DNA of 64,000 nucleotides from Pseudomonas cavernae (lineage in GTDB: Bacteria; Pseudomonadota; Gammaproteobacteria; Pseudomonadales; Pseudomonadaceae). A program made the translations under genes and the position numbers. Shown here in pieces: positions 1-8,407 of this stretch. Location: positions 4,216,001-4,280,000 of the forward strand of contig NZ_CP032419.1 of assembly GCF_003595175.1 (NCBI RefSeq). Direction: 5' to 3'. How positions within the stretch are numbered: position 1 is the stretch's first letter; each line of letters begins with the position of its first letter. The notes under the pieces are model-generated. The model saw only the letters and a list, made by a program, of their open reading frames with translations, made no database searches and had not been told where the DNA came from.

Positions 1-737
1 CTGAGCCGGTCTATGTCCAGCGCCTGTTCACTGCGCAGCACCAGGGTGGCGATGCGATCGGCATTCTTTCCGGCGGGCACCGCCGGACGCAGGTTGAGGT
101 TCGGGCCGAGCTCGGCATTCAGGTTGAAGCCGCGCACATCGAGCAGCTCGGCCAGGTCGATACGGCCGTGCTCGACCACGCGGATCGGCGCGCGGCTATT
201 GATCCGCTGCAAGCGCTGGGACAGCGCCGCGAAGCTGGCCGGCGCGACCAGGTCGGTCTTGCTCACCAGAATGCGGTCGGCGAAACCGACCTGGGCCTGG
301 GCGATGGCCTCTTGCAGGTGGATGTCGGCATGCGCGGCGTCCACCAGGGTGATGATGCCGTCGAGGACATAGCGCTCACGCAACTCCTCGTCGACGAAGA
401 AGGCCTGTGCCACCGGCGCCGGATCGGCCAGGCCGGTGCATTCGATCACCAAGCGGTCGAAGGCGATCTCGCCGCTGTCCAGGCGCTCGAGCAGCAGATA
501 CAGGGCACGCTCGAGGTCGCCGAGGATGCTGCAGCACACGCAGCCGTTGGCCAGGGTCAGCACTTGCACCGGCTGGTCGCCGAGCAGTTGGCTGTCGATG
601 CCGGATTCGGCGAACTCGTTTTCGATCACCGCGAGCTTCAGACCGTGTTCGGCCTCGAGCAGGTAGCGCAACAGGGTGGTTTTGCCGGCACCGAGAAAGC
701 CGCTGAGCACGGTGACGGGAATGGGCAGATGGGGCAT
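1..737 (-). CDS. yjiA: CobW/YjiA-family GTPase (metallochaperone-type), 3' end beyond window
   Basis: This is a G3E P-loop GTPase of the CobW/COG0523 family, whose members deliver or insert metals such as zinc. The first 245 codons are present and the C-terminal domain lies outside the window. The sequence shows a Walker A motif GFLGAGKTT at residues 13-21, the family metal-binding motif CVCC at 66-69 and an SKTD base-recognition motif. The start is the ATG at 735-737, preceded by an AGGA ribosome site. It is the third gene of a btsT-yjiX-yjiA series on the minus strand, the same order as in E. coli, although a 111-bp hairpin repeat separates it from yjiX. The exact metal or client cannot be told from the sequence. 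Confidence 0.88.
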   Translation of the reverse strand, partial: MPHLPIPVTVLSGFLGAGKTTLLRYLLEAEHGLKLAVIENEFAESGIDSQLLGDQPVQVLTLANGCVCCSILGDLERALYLLLERLDSGEIAFDRLVIECTGLADPAPVAQAFFVDEELRERYVLDGIITLVDAAHADIHLQEAIAQAQVGFADRILVSKTDLVAPASFAALSQRLQRINSRAPIRVVEHGRIDLAELLDVRGFNLNAELGPNLNLRPAVPAGKNADRIATLVLRSEQALDIDRL

Positions 738-781
738 GGGGATTCCTGAAGGTTTGGCGACCTGCATGTTGGGGAGATTTC

Positions 782-892
782 GTAGGTTGGGCTGAGCCCG
801 CGCCGCCCAACGACGGGGCGCGAGCCTGGCCACGGTGTTGCAGCCATCCCTGCTCGTTGGGCTTCGTCGCTACGCTCCTCAACCCAACCTAC
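782..892. repeat. GTAGG...CCTAC intergenic hairpin repeat
   Basis: The ends GTAGGTTGGG and CCCAACCTAC are exact inverted repeats, with further partial pairing inside (GTTGGGC...GCCCAAC). It lies between yjiX and the GTPase gene and belongs to a family with at least eight copies in the window. Confidence 0.75.
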
Positions 893-944
893 AACAGCAA
901 CGCGCCACGACGAGGCGTGGCGCGTGAGTTACAAACAACCACTT

Positions 945-1142
945 TCAGCAACAGCGAAAGCCCTTGCTGCCGCCGTAACGCGCCTCCTGACGCTCGCGGA
1001 AAAACTCCTCGTAGCTCATCACCGGCAGGTCCGGATGGGTCTTGTGCATGTGCTCGACGTAGTTATCGTAGTCCGGCATGCCCACCATCAGGCGGGCCGC
1101 CTGACCCAGGTACTTACCCAAGCGGCTGAGGTCATTGAACAT
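945..1142 (-). CDS. yjiX: YbdD/YjiX family small protein (DUF466)
   Basis: This 65-residue protein matches the YbdD/YjiX family in length and character. It has an amphipathic N-terminal half containing the segment [13 protein letters not shown], a central [17 protein letters not shown] motif and a C-terminal pair of cysteines. The family is found almost only directly downstream of CstA/BtsT transporters, as here (57 bp after the transporter), and is thought to assist pyruvate or peptide uptake. Its biochemical role is not known. It is probably co-transcribed with the transporter. Confidence 0.88.
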   Translation of the reverse strand: MFNDLSRLGKYLGQAARLMVGMPDYDNYVEHMHKTHPDLPVMSYEEFFRERQEARYGGSKGFRCC

Positions 1143-1199
1143 ATCCGGCTACCTCATGAGGGTGCGGCACTCGGCCGATTGGCCGGGTGCCGCACCAGT

Positions 1200-3266
1200 T
1201 TACGCCTCTGGAATCGGCTGGAACGGACTTTCCCGGTCGCTCCGCTCGCCCTTGCCCAAGGCCGCCAAGCCGACCTTGAAGGCATAGAGCAGGATGCTGA
1301 ACACCACCAGCAGGAACAGCGCGGTGAGCGTGGCATTGGTGTAGGCGTTGAAGATCACATGCTGCATCTGGCCGATGTCCTTGGCCGGGGCCAGCACCTG
1401 GCCGGCGGCCAGGGCGTCGCTGTATTTCTGCCCGAGGGCGATGAAGCCGACCGCCGGGTTCGGATCGAACAGCTTGATCAGGCCGGCGGCCGTGGTGCAG
1501 ATCAGCAGCCAGAGGGCCGGCACCAGGGTGACCCAGACATAGCGCTGGCGCTTCATCTTGATCAGCACCACGGTGCCGAGCATCAGCGCGATGCCGGCGA
1601 GCATCTGGTTGGAGATACCGAACAGCGGCCACAGGGTGTTGATGCCGCCGAGCGGGTCGATCACGCCTTGATACAGCAGCCAGCCCCACAGCGCCACGCA
1701 ACCGGCGGTGGCGACCACGTTGGCGCCCCAGGACTCGGTATTCTTCAGCGCCGGCACGAAGTTGCCCAGCAGATCCTGCAGCATGAAACGCCCGGCACGG
1801 GTGCCGGCGTCCACCGCGGTGAGGATGAACAGCGCCTCGAACAGGATCGCGAAGTGGTACCAGAAGGCCATGGTGTTCTCACCCGGCAACACCTGGTGAA
1901 GGATGTGGGCAATGCCCACCGCCAGGGTCGGCGCCCCGCCGGCACGGGCGAGGATGGTGTTCTCGCCGATGTCCCTGGCGGTGGCCGTGAGCATTTCCGG
2001 CGTGACGGCGAAGCCCCAACTGCTGATGGTCGCCGCCACGCTGGTGACGTCGGCACCGACGATCGCCGCCGGGCTGTTCATGGCGAAGTAGATCCCCGGT
2101 TCGATCACCGACGCGGCAACCATGGCCATGATGGCGACGAAGGACTCCATCAGCATGCCGCCGTAACCGATGTAACGGGCATGCGACTCGCTGGCCAGCA
2201 GCTTCGGCGTGGTGCCGGAGCTGATCAGCGCATGGAAGCCGGATACCGCGCCACAGGCGATGGTGATGAACAGGAAGGGGAACAGTGTGCCTTTCCACAC
2301 CGGCCCGGTGCCGTCGGTGAACTGGGTCAGCGCCGGCATTTTCAGCTCAGGCAGGACGATCAGGATGCCGATGGCCAGGGCGATGATGGTGCCGATCTTG
2401 AGGAAGGTCGACAGATAGTCACGCGGCGCCAGGATCAGCCATACCGGCAGCACCGCGGCGACGAAGCCGTAACCCACCAGCATCCAGGTGATCTGCACCC
2501 CGGTGAAGGTGAACACCGGCGCCCACTCCGGGCTGGCGGCGATCTGCCCGCCCAGCCAGATCGAGCCGAGCAGCAGCGCCACGCCGACCACCGAGATCTC
2601 GCCGATCCGGCCCGGACGGATGTAACGCATGTACACGCCCATGAACATCGCGATGGGGATGGTCGCCATCACCGTGAACATGCCCCAGGGGCTCTCGGCC
2701 AGGGCCTTGACCACGATCAGCGACAACACCGCGAGGATGATGATCATGATCAGGAAGCAGCCGAACAGGGCGATGGTGCCGGGCACCTGGCCCATCTCCT
2801 CACGGACCATGTCACCCAGCGAACGGCCGTTGCGGCGGGTGGACATGAACAACACCATGAAGTCCTGCACCGCACCGGCCAGCACCACGCCGGCGATCAG
2901 CCACAGGGTGCCGGGCAGGTAGCCCATCTGCGCGGCCAGCACCGGTCCCACCAGCGGTCCGGCGCCGGCGATGGCGGCGAAGTGGTGGCCGAACAGCACG
3001 TGCTTGTTGGTCGGCACGTAGTCCAGACCATCGTTGTGCAGCAGCGCCGGCGTGGCGCGGCGCGGATCCAACTGCATCACCTTCTCGGCGATGAACAGGC
3101 TGTAATAACGGTAAGCAACCAGATAGATGGCGATGGCCGCCACCACTATCCAAATCGCGTTGATGGCTTCACCGCGACGCAGGGCCACGACACCCAAGGC
3201 ACAAGCACCCACTATCGCCAGCACGATCCAGGGGATGTGGCGCAGGACGCTGTTGTTATTATTCAT
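1200..3266 (-). CDS. btsT: CstA/BtsT family pyruvate/peptide transporter
   Basis: This large inner-membrane permease of the carbon starvation protein CstA family (about 688 residues) has many hydrophobic helices and the conserved early segment containing GHHFAAIAGAGPLVGP. Members import pyruvate or peptides under nutrient limitation. I chose the ATG at 3264-3266 (protein MNNNNSV...) because GGAG sits six bases upstream; an in-frame ATG four codons earlier overlaps that site. The downstream yjiX and yjiA-type genes match the E. coli btsT neighbourhood, while the Pseudomonas homologue is often named cstA. Substrate is inferred from the family. Confidence 0.9.
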   Translation of the reverse strand: MNNNNSVLRHIPWIVLAIVGACALGVVALRRGEAINAIWIVVAAIAIYLVAYRYYSLFIAEKVMQLDPRRATPALLHNDGLDYVPTNKHVLFGHHFAAIAGAGPLVGPVLAAQMGYLPGTLWLIAGVVLAGAVQDFMVLFMSTRRNGRSLGDMVREEMGQVPGTIALFGCFLIMIIILAVLSLIVVKALAESPWGMFTVMATIPIAMFMGVYMRYIRPGRIGEISVVGVALLLGSIWLGGQIAASPEWAPVFTFTGVQITWMLVGYGFVAAVLPVWLILAPRDYLSTFLKIGTIIALAIGILIVLPELKMPALTQFTDGTGPVWKGTLFPFLFITIACGAVSGFHALISSGTTPKLLASESHARYIGYGGMLMESFVAIMAMVAASVIEPGIYFAMNSPAAIVGADVTSVAATISSWGFAVTPEMLTATARDIGENTILARAGGAPTLAVGIAHILHQVLPGENTMAFWYHFAILFEALFILTAVDAGTRAGRFMLQDLLGNFVPALKNTESWGANVVATAGCVALWGWLLYQGVIDPLGGINTLWPLFGISNQMLAGIALMLGTVVLIKMKRQRYVWVTLVPALWLLICTTAAGLIKLFDPNPAVGFIALGQKYSDALAAGQVLAPAKDIGQMQHVIFNAYTNATLTALFLLVVFSILLYAFKVGLAALGKGERSDRESPFQPIPEA

Positions 3267-3335
3267 GGAAGACTCCAAACGGATGGACAGACAGGCTGCC
3301 GCCTAAGCTTAGCCGGCTCAGTGGAATCAGCCATC

Positions 3336-3347
3336 AGACCTTGGTCT
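3336..3347. promoter_or_regulatory. Perfect 12-bp palindrome upstream of btsT, candidate operator
   Basis: AGACCTTGGTCT is a perfect palindrome about 70 bp upstream of the transporter start codon. It could be a regulator site, but I cannot tie it to a known factor. Confidence 0.25.
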
Positions 3348-3376
3348 AGAGCCTCTGGACAGCCAAACCGCAGGCA

Positions 3377-3402
3377 TAAAAAAGCCGGGCGAGCCCGGCT
3401 TG
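3377..3402 (-). terminator. Rho-independent terminator of the DUF3015 gene
   Basis: Read on the minus strand this is a 9-bp perfect stem (AAGCCGGGC / GCCCGGCTT) with a two-base loop, followed by a run of T. It lies just after the stop codon of the DUF3015 gene, so it separates that gene from btsT. Confidence 0.85.
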
Positions 3403-3421
3403 GGGTATGCCTGCGTGCGGG

Positions 3422-3928
3422 TCAGGCCGGTTGCTTGGCGTAGCGTGCCAGTTGCGCGTCGCGGCTCATGACCTCCAAGGTGGCCGTCAGCACCTGCTCG
3501 CTGGTGACATCGGCACGGGGGAAAATGGTGCCGAAATTCTGCTGGGTAACCTTGGCGAAATGCGCGCGGTCAGCCTTCTCCACGCCGAGCAGGACGGCGT
3601 AGGCATCCAGCGCCTCGCCTTGGCCCTGCGCCATATCCTCGGCGATGGAGTCGAGCATGCCGTTCATGGCAAACCAGGAACGCCCACCGTAACCCAGCTT
3701 GACACTGGAGTCGCAGCCGTTGGTGCCCGACGTCAGGCCGAAGGTGGCATTGCCGGAAGTACCGTTGGTAGTGGTCGCTATCAGGTGTGGGAACAGTCCG
3801 CGCTGACCTTCGAACAGCATGTTGCCCCAGCCGCACCCTTTACCACCGGCCTCACTGGCCTGGGCGGCCAGGCTGGCCAGGCTCAACGCGCCGATCATCA
3901 AACCTTTGCTCAGCAGTCGCTTATCCAT
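3422..3928 (-). CDS. DUF3015 family exported protein
   Basis: This 168-residue protein has a cleavable signal peptide ending near ASLAAQA at about residue 24. The mature part contains features of DUF3015 proteins: an N-terminal GCGWGNMLFEG segment, Thr/Asn-rich stretches, paired cysteines and an acidic C-terminal region. The family is common in Pseudomonas and other gammaproteobacteria and its function is unknown. The start is the ATG at 3926-3928, with GGAG seven bases upstream. The gene lies between btsT and the mapZ-radA block, as I recall for P. aeruginosa PA4607, and ends in its own terminator. Confidence 0.85.
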   Translation of the reverse strand: MDKRLLSKGLMIGALSLASLAAQASEAGGKGCGWGNMLFEGQRGLFPHLIATTTNGTSGNATFGLTSGTNGCDSSVKLGYGGRSWFAMNGMLDSIAEDMAQGQGEALDAYAVLLGVEKADRAHFAKVTQQNFGTIFPRADVTSEQVLTATLEVMSRDAQLARYAKQPA

Positions 3929-4051
3929 GTTTGCGCTCCGCGGGAAATGACAGAAAAACTGCACTAGGAGCTTTGGCGACACTTCTGTTGCTGTCAAACC
4001 ACGGGCGACAATAGCGCTAAACTGGGTCTGATCGTTCTGCCAGGAGGCGCC

Positions 4052-4513
4052 ATGTCGACCCGCGAAGGCCGCATCATCCTTGCTCCGCCGCTGATCTACC
4101 TGATCTTCATCGCCCTGGTCTGGGCCCTCAGCGCCCTGCTGCCGCTGCCACTGGGGGAAAACGTCTGGACCCGCTACCTCGGCTGGGGCCTGATCGACGC
4201 CGGCATCCTGCTGGCCGCCTGGTCGGCGCTGGCGTTAGCCCAGCACAAGACCACCATCAACCCCTACAAGAAGCCCAAACGCCTGCTCGCCAGTGGCCCG
4301 TTCCGCTATTCGCGCAATCCGATCTACTTGGGTTTCAACCTGATCTACTGCGGCATCGGCCTGCTGTTGCACAGCTGGTGGCCGTGGATCGCCCTGCCGC
4401 TGCTGATCCTGACCATGAACCGCGGCGTGATCGTGCACGAGGAACAGATACTGGAACAGCTGTTCGGCGATAGCTATCGGCGTTATCGCCGCCGCGTGCG
4501 GCGCTGGCTATAG
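4052..4513 (+). CDS. Isoprenylcysteine methyltransferase-like (ICMT/PEMT-type) membrane protein
   Basis: This 153-residue integral membrane protein has about four hydrophobic segments. It carries the C-terminal signature of the isoprenylcysteine carboxyl methyltransferase / phospholipid methyltransferase-like family: GPFRYSRNPIYLG at about 89-101 and a paired Glu in HEEQILEQLFGDSYRRY near the end. This part normally binds S-adenosylmethionine. The bacterial substrate is unknown. A strong GGAGG ribosome site precedes the ATG. It lies 27 bp upstream of mapZ on the same strand and may be co-transcribed with it. Confidence 0.82.
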   Translation: MSTREGRIILAPPLIYLIFIALVWALSALLPLPLGENVWTRYLGWGLIDAGILLAAWSALALAQHKTTINPYKKPKRLLASGPFRYSRNPIYLGFNLIYCGIGLLLHSWWPWIALPLLILTMNRGVIVHEEQILEQLFGDSYRRYRRRVRRWL

Positions 4514-4540
4514 TGGACGCGACGATTCAGGAGTACGGAT

Positions 4541-4909
4541 ATGAGTGAGCCAACCCGGGAGCGCCGCCGCTTCCACCGCGTCGCCTTCGACGCCAGTACC
4601 GAAATCAGCCAGGGCGAGCGCCGCTGGCGCGCGGCACTGCAGGACCTGTCGCTGCACGGCCTGCTGGTGGAGCGCCCGCAGGACTGGGCCGGCAACCCCG
4701 CATTGCCGTTCATGGCGCGCATCCAACTGGCCAGCGATGTGCAAGTCGTCATGGAAGTGGCACTGACGCGCAGCGAGGGCGACCTGCTCGGCTTCGTCTG
4801 CCAGCACATCGACCTCGATTCGATCAGCCACCTGCGTCGCCTGGTGGAACTCAACCTCGGCGATCAAACCTTGCTGGAGCGCGACCTCGCAGCGCTCAGC
4901 GAGGAATAG
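4541..4909 (+). CDS. mapZ: PilZ domain c-di-GMP-binding adaptor, MapZ-like
   Basis: This 122-residue single-domain PilZ protein carries both c-di-GMP-binding motifs: RxxxR (R9-R13 within RRFHR) and D/NxSxxG (DLSLHG, residues 35-40). Its position between the DUF3015 gene and radA, its length and its N-terminus match P. aeruginosa PA4608/MapZ, which binds the chemotaxis methyltransferase CheR1 when loaded with c-di-GMP and so alters flagellar switching. The motifs are seen directly; the MapZ identity and partner are inferred from synteny. AGGAG precedes the ATG. It converges on radA with only 5 bp between the stop codons and no visible terminator. Confidence 0.82.
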   Translation: MSEPTRERRRFHRVAFDASTEISQGERRWRAALQDLSLHGLLVERPQDWAGNPALPFMARIQLASDVQVVMEVALTRSEGDLLGFVCQHIDLDSISHLRRLVELNLGDQTLLERDLAALSEE

Positions 4910-4914
4910 CGGCG

Positions 4915-6276
4915 TTATTCGAACAGCGCATCCAGCGCCTGCTCCAGGCGCGTCACCGCAATCACCTGCAGCCCGCTCGGGGACTCCTTCGGCGCGTTGC
5001 CCTTGGGCACGATGGCGCGTTTGAAGCCGTGCTTGGCCGCCTCCTTCAGACGCTCCTGACCACTCGGCACCGGGCGCACCTCGCCGGACAGGCCGACCTC
5101 GCCGAACACCAGCAGGTCATGGGGTAGCGGCCGATTGCGCAGGCTGGACATCACCGCCGCCATCAAGGCCAGGTCCGAGGCGGTTTCCAGCACCTTGACC
5201 CCGCCGACCACGTTGAGGAACACGTCCTGATCATGGGTGGGGATGCCGCCGTGCCGGTGCAACACGGCCAGCAGCATGGCCAGGCGGTTCTGGTCGAGAC
5301 CGAGGGTGACGCGCCGTGGGTTGGCCAGGTGGCTGGTGTCGACCAGTGCCTGCACCTCCACCAGCATCGGCCGGGTGCCTTCCCAGGTGGCCATCACCAC
5401 GCTGCCGGGCACTTCCGCCTGGGCGCGGGTGAGGAAGATCGCCGAAGGGTTGGAGACTTCTTTCAGGCCACGGTCGGTCATGCCGAACACGCCGAGTTCA
5501 TTGATCGCGCCGAAGCGATTCTTCACCGCGCGCAGCAGGCGCAAACGGCCGTCCGATTCGCCCTCGAAATACAGCACGGTGTCGACCATGTGTTCGAGCA
5601 CGCGCGGGCCGGCCAGTGCGCCTTCCTTGGTGACGTGGCCGACCAGGAAGATCGCCGTACCGCTCTGCTTGGCGTAACGCACCAGCAGCGCCGCGCTCTC
5701 GCGCACCTGGGCGACGCCGCCGGGGGCGGACTGCAGTTGCTCGGTGAAGATGGTCTGGATCGAGTCGATTACCATGACCTTGGGCTGTTCGACGCGGGCG
5801 GTGGCGATGATGGCCTCGATGCAGGTCTCGGTCATCACCTTCAGTTGGTCTTCCGGTAGGCCCAGGCGGCGGGCGCGCATGGCCACCTGCTGCTGCGATT
5901 CCTCACCGGTGACGTACAGCGCCGGCAGGCGCGTGGCGATGTTGCACAGGGTCTGCAGGAGGATGGTCGACTTGCCGATGCCCGGATCGCCGCCGATCAG
6001 CACCACCGAGCCATCCACCAGGCCGCCACCGAGCACCCGGTCGAGCTCCGCCGAGGCGGTGGAGAAGCGTGGCATCTCCTCGACGCTGACTTGCGCCAGG
6101 GTCTTGATCTGCGCCTGTTGCCCAGCCCAGCCGAGCCGGCCATTGGCGCTCTCGCCAGCGGGCTCGATACTCTCCACCAGGGTGTTCCAGGCCCCGCATT
6201 CTGCGCATTGTCCAGCCCACTTGGGGAACGTCGCGCCGCACTCCGTGCAGCCATAGATGCGCTTGGCCTTGGCCAT
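4915..6276 (-). CDS. radA: DNA repair protein RadA (Sms)
   Basis: This 453-residue protein has all RadA parts in order: an N-terminal C4 zinc finger (C10, C13, C24, C27), a RecA-like ATPase core with Walker A GGDPGIGKST at 95-104, the RadA-specific KNRFG motif near residue 255, and a C-terminal Lon-like domain with no sign of protease catalytic residues. RadA drives branch migration and processing of recombination intermediates. The ATG at 6274-6276 follows GGAG at seven bases. Two small YdcH-like genes lie just upstream on the same strand. Confidence 0.97.
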   Translation of the reverse strand: MAKAKRIYGCTECGATFPKWAGQCAECGAWNTLVESIEPAGESANGRLGWAGQQAQIKTLAQVSVEEMPRFSTASAELDRVLGGGLVDGSVVLIGGDPGIGKSTILLQTLCNIATRLPALYVTGEESQQQVAMRARRLGLPEDQLKVMTETCIEAIIATARVEQPKVMVIDSIQTIFTEQLQSAPGGVAQVRESAALLVRYAKQSGTAIFLVGHVTKEGALAGPRVLEHMVDTVLYFEGESDGRLRLLRAVKNRFGAINELGVFGMTDRGLKEVSNPSAIFLTRAQAEVPGSVVMATWEGTRPMLVEVQALVDTSHLANPRRVTLGLDQNRLAMLLAVLHRHGGIPTHDQDVFLNVVGGVKVLETASDLALMAAVMSSLRNRPLPHDLLVFGEVGLSGEVRPVPSGQERLKEAAKHGFKRAIVPKGNAPKESPSGLQVIAVTRLEQALDALFE

Positions 6277-6288
6277 GGAACCACTCCG

Positions 6289-6573
6289 TCAGACGAAAGC
6301 GCGCATCATACCAGCGCTTTTCTCCTCGGCTTGGTTCTGAAGGCGGCCCCGCGAACTGCTGAGCAGCCGGTCGATGTCCTCGCGCAGACCACTGCGATGC
6401 AGCTTGAGCGCCGCCAGGCTGAGATTTTCCAGCGATTCGATGCCGTTCTCGACGCGGAAGATATGCTTGTCCACCGCCTCGAACTGCTGTTGCAGGCGCG
6501 ATAGCCGCTCCTGCTGCCGGGCGATGGCCTTGCGCGGTACAACGGGATCGAAGGTACGCAGCTTGAAGGGCAT
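6289..6573 (-). CDS. YdcH-like (DUF465-type) small coiled-coil protein
   Basis: This 94-residue charged helical protein has a central region, FEAVDKHIFRVENGIESLENL through RSGLREDIDRLL (about 32-70), that follows the YdcH/DUF465 layout: a short helix, a turn with acidic residues, then a second helix rich in Lys/Arg/Leu. It resembles its upstream neighbour in both helices, so the two look like diverged paralogues. GGAG precedes the ATG. It ends 12 bp before radA. No function can be assigned. Confidence 0.72.
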   Translation of the reverse strand: MPFKLRTFDPVVPRKAIARQQERLSRLQQQFEAVDKHIFRVENGIESLENLSLAALKLHRSGLREDIDRLLSSSRGRLQNQAEEKSAGMMRAFV

Positions 6574-6664
6574 GGCGCGACTCCCACAAGAAGATTCGGA
6601 TGCTGGGTAGCCTAGCCACTTGCGCCGCCCCCGCAGTTGACCTCAATCAATAGCAAGCGAACTA

Positions 6665-6907
6665 TTAGCCCGCCTGTTGCAACAGCTTGGCGATCTGGTC
6701 CTTCAAGACCACGCGCTGCAGTTTCAACCCCTGTAACGTCAGGTCATCGAGCGGCTGGCGGCCATCTTCGGCGGCATACACCTGCTGATCCAGGGTCTGA
6801 TAGTCCTGGGCCAGACGGGAAAACTGCGCGTTGCTCTGCAGCAAGGTGCGGAGCTGGCTCTGATATTGAGGAAATTCGCGGGTCAACGGGTGGTGTTCGA
6901 GCGGCAT
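6665..6907 (-). CDS. YdcH family protein (DUF465)
   Basis: This 80-residue helical hairpin protein is typical of the YdcH family: an N-terminal HHPLTREFPQY segment, then NAQFSRLAQDYQTLDQQVY, and a closing LKLQRVVLKDQIAKLL helix. Family members are small, soluble and of unknown function. A clear GAGGAGGG ribosome site precedes the ATG. It lies 91 bp upstream of the related 94-residue gene and probably shares its transcript. The matching P. aeruginosa locus (PA4610-PA4611 region) also carries small genes beside radA, as far as I recall. Confidence 0.85.
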   Translation of the reverse strand: MPLEHHPLTREFPQYQSQLRTLLQSNAQFSRLAQDYQTLDQQVYAAEDGRQPLDDLTLQGLKLQRVVLKDQIAKLLQQAG

Positions 6908-7110
6908 GATCGGCCCTCCTCAACGGTGGTCCTTTCAGGCTAGACCAGTCAGGCGCGAAGGCCCGCACGCGCCGACGAAATCCACCTGAACGCCCGTGAC
7001 AACCGCCAATCCTGGCAATTTCACCCGCCAATCCCGGCCGCTCACGCCGCAACCGCGCGGGTGCTGGATTACACTGCCCCCACCTCATTCAAAAAACAGG
7101 GAGTCAACCT

Positions 7111-7512
7111 ATGAGCGTACTCAGCGAATTCAAAGCCTTCGCGGTCAAAGGCAATGTCGTCGACATGGCGGTGGGGATCATCATCGGCGCGGCGTTCGGC
7201 AAGATCGTCTCGTCCTTTGTCGGCGACGTCGTCATGCCGCCGATCGGCCTGCTGATAGGCGGCGTCGACTTCTCCGACCTGGCCATCACCCTCAAGGCGG
7301 CCGAGGGCAACATCCCCGCGGTGGTGCTGAGCTACGGCAAATTCATCCAGACGGTGCTGGACTTCCTGATCGTCGCCTTCGCGATCTTCATGGGCGTCAA
7401 GGTGATCAACAAGCTCAAGCGTGCCGAGGAAGCCGCGCCGGCGGCACCGACCAAGGATCAGGAACTGCTGAGCGAGATCCGCGACCTGCTCAAGGCGCAG
7501 CAAAACAAGTAG
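7111..7512 (+). CDS. mscL: Large-conductance mechanosensitive channel MscL
   Basis: This 133-residue protein carries the MscL signature: N-terminal [20 protein letters not shown] amphipathic helix and TM1, a periplasmic loop, TM2 ([19 protein letters not shown] at about 87-105) and a C-terminal charged helix bundle [15 protein letters not shown]. It forms the homopentameric emergency pore that opens when osmotic downshock stretches the inner membrane. GGGAG precedes the ATG. A bidirectional hairpin terminator follows and it converges with fpr. Confidence 0.97.
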   Translation: MSVLSEFKAFAVKGNVVDMAVGIIIGAAFGKIVSSFVGDVVMPPIGLLIGGVDFSDLAITLKAAEGNIPAVVLSYGKFIQTVLDFLIVAFAIFMGVKVINKLKRAEEAAPAAPTKDQELLSEIRDLLKAQQNK

Positions 7513-7528
7513 CTCGGCAGGACCTGGA

Positions 7529-7564
7529 AAGGCAAAACAGCGCCCTCGGGCGCCGTTTTGCCTT
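7529..7564. terminator. Bidirectional terminator between mscL and fpr
   Basis: A long stem (AAGGCAAAACaGCGCCC / GGGCGCcGTTTTGCCTT) with a three-base loop is flanked by T-rich or A-rich arms on both strands. It lies between the convergent ends of mscL and fpr and suits both. Confidence 0.85.
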
Positions 7565-7567
7565 GAC

Positions 7568-8344
7568 TCACCAGTAGTTTTCCACCGCGATCTGCCCGGG
7601 GCGACGGGTCAGGCTCAGGTGCATGTCGCGCTTTTTCAGCACGGCGCGGGTGTCTTCGATCATCTGCGGGTTGCCGCAGAGCATGACCCGCGAATGCTCG
7701 GCGCTCAGCTCCAGGCCGGCGGCGCGCTCCAGTTCGCCGTTCTCGATCAGCGTGGTGATGCGCTGGCCCAGGGCGCCGGGGTGCGCCTCGCGGGTCACCA
7801 CCGGAATGTACTGCAGCTTGTGCGCGTACTCGGCCAGATAATCGCGCTGAGCCAGGCCGGCGATCAGCTCCTGATAGGCCAGTTCACGCGCCTCGCGCAC
7901 GCTGTAGACCAGGATGATGCGCTCGAAGCGTTCCCACGCCCCGAAGTCCTGGAGGATCGACAGGAACGGCGCCAGCCCGGTGCCGGTGCCGAGCAGCCAG
8001 AGATCGCGGCCGTCGACGAAGCGGTCGAGGGTGAGGAAGCCGAAGGCCTGCTTGTCCACCAGTAGCCGATCGCCCTCGCGCAGGCGGCTCAGCTCGCTGG
8101 TGAATTCACCGCCGGGGATGACGATGGAGAAGAAATCCAGACACTCGTCATAGGGCGAGGACACCATCGAATAGGCGCGCCAGACCAGGCTGCCATCGGC
8201 CTTGCTCACCCCCAGACGGGCGAACTGGCCGGCGCGAAAACGGAAGCCCGGATCACGGCCGGTGCGCAGGGTGAACAGGCTGGGGGTCAGCGGCTGTACT
8301 TCGAGCAGGGTCTGACGGGTGAACTTCTCTTCGCTGGCGGTCAT
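7568..8344 (-). CDS. fpr: Ferredoxin--NADP(+) reductase Fpr
   Basis: This 258-residue FAD enzyme moves electrons between NADPH and ferredoxin or flavodoxin. It shows the FAD-binding RAYSMVSSPYDE motif (about 56-67), the NADP-binding GTGTGLAPFLSIL segment (about 114-126), CGNPQMIEDT, and the terminal aromatic residue in VENYW that stacks on the flavin in this subclass. The start is the ATG at 8342-8344 with GGAG seven bases upstream; the open frame extends further upstream without family similarity. It is divergent from rlmG with a 63-bp gap that must hold both promoters. Confidence 0.95.
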   Translation of the reverse strand: MTASEEKFTRQTLLEVQPLTPSLFTLRTGRDPGFRFRAGQFARLGVSKADGSLVWRAYSMVSSPYDECLDFFSIVIPGGEFTSELSRLREGDRLLVDKQAFGFLTLDRFVDGRDLWLLGTGTGLAPFLSILQDFGAWERFERIILVYSVREARELAYQELIAGLAQRDYLAEYAHKLQYIPVVTREAHPGALGQRITTLIENGELERAAGLELSAEHSRVMLCGNPQMIEDTRAVLKKRDMHLSLTRRPGQIAVENYW

Positions 8345-8407
8345 ACTTTCGCTCCTTTCTTCTTCCAGTCTGGCGCAAATAGGCGCCGGGAAACACCGCC
8401 GGTTCTT

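Noticed and set aside
924..3443. Very long open frame on the plus strand opposite btsT, and similar ones opposite cioAB (9837-12266) and the molybdenum hydroxylase large subunit (16079-19243)
   Set aside because: They are antisense shadows of GC-rich genes: His/Gln/Arg-rich, low-complexity translations with no recognisable domain, while the opposite strand encodes a clear family protein.
4541..4909. PilZ protein as type IV pilus PilZ
   Set aside because: It has intact c-di-GMP motifs RxxxR and DxSxxG, which pilus PilZ lacks, and the context fits MapZ.
6289..6907. Toxin-antitoxin pair
   Set aside because: Both proteins have the YdcH-like helical layout and neither looks like a known toxin or DNA-binding antitoxin; the genes do not overlap.
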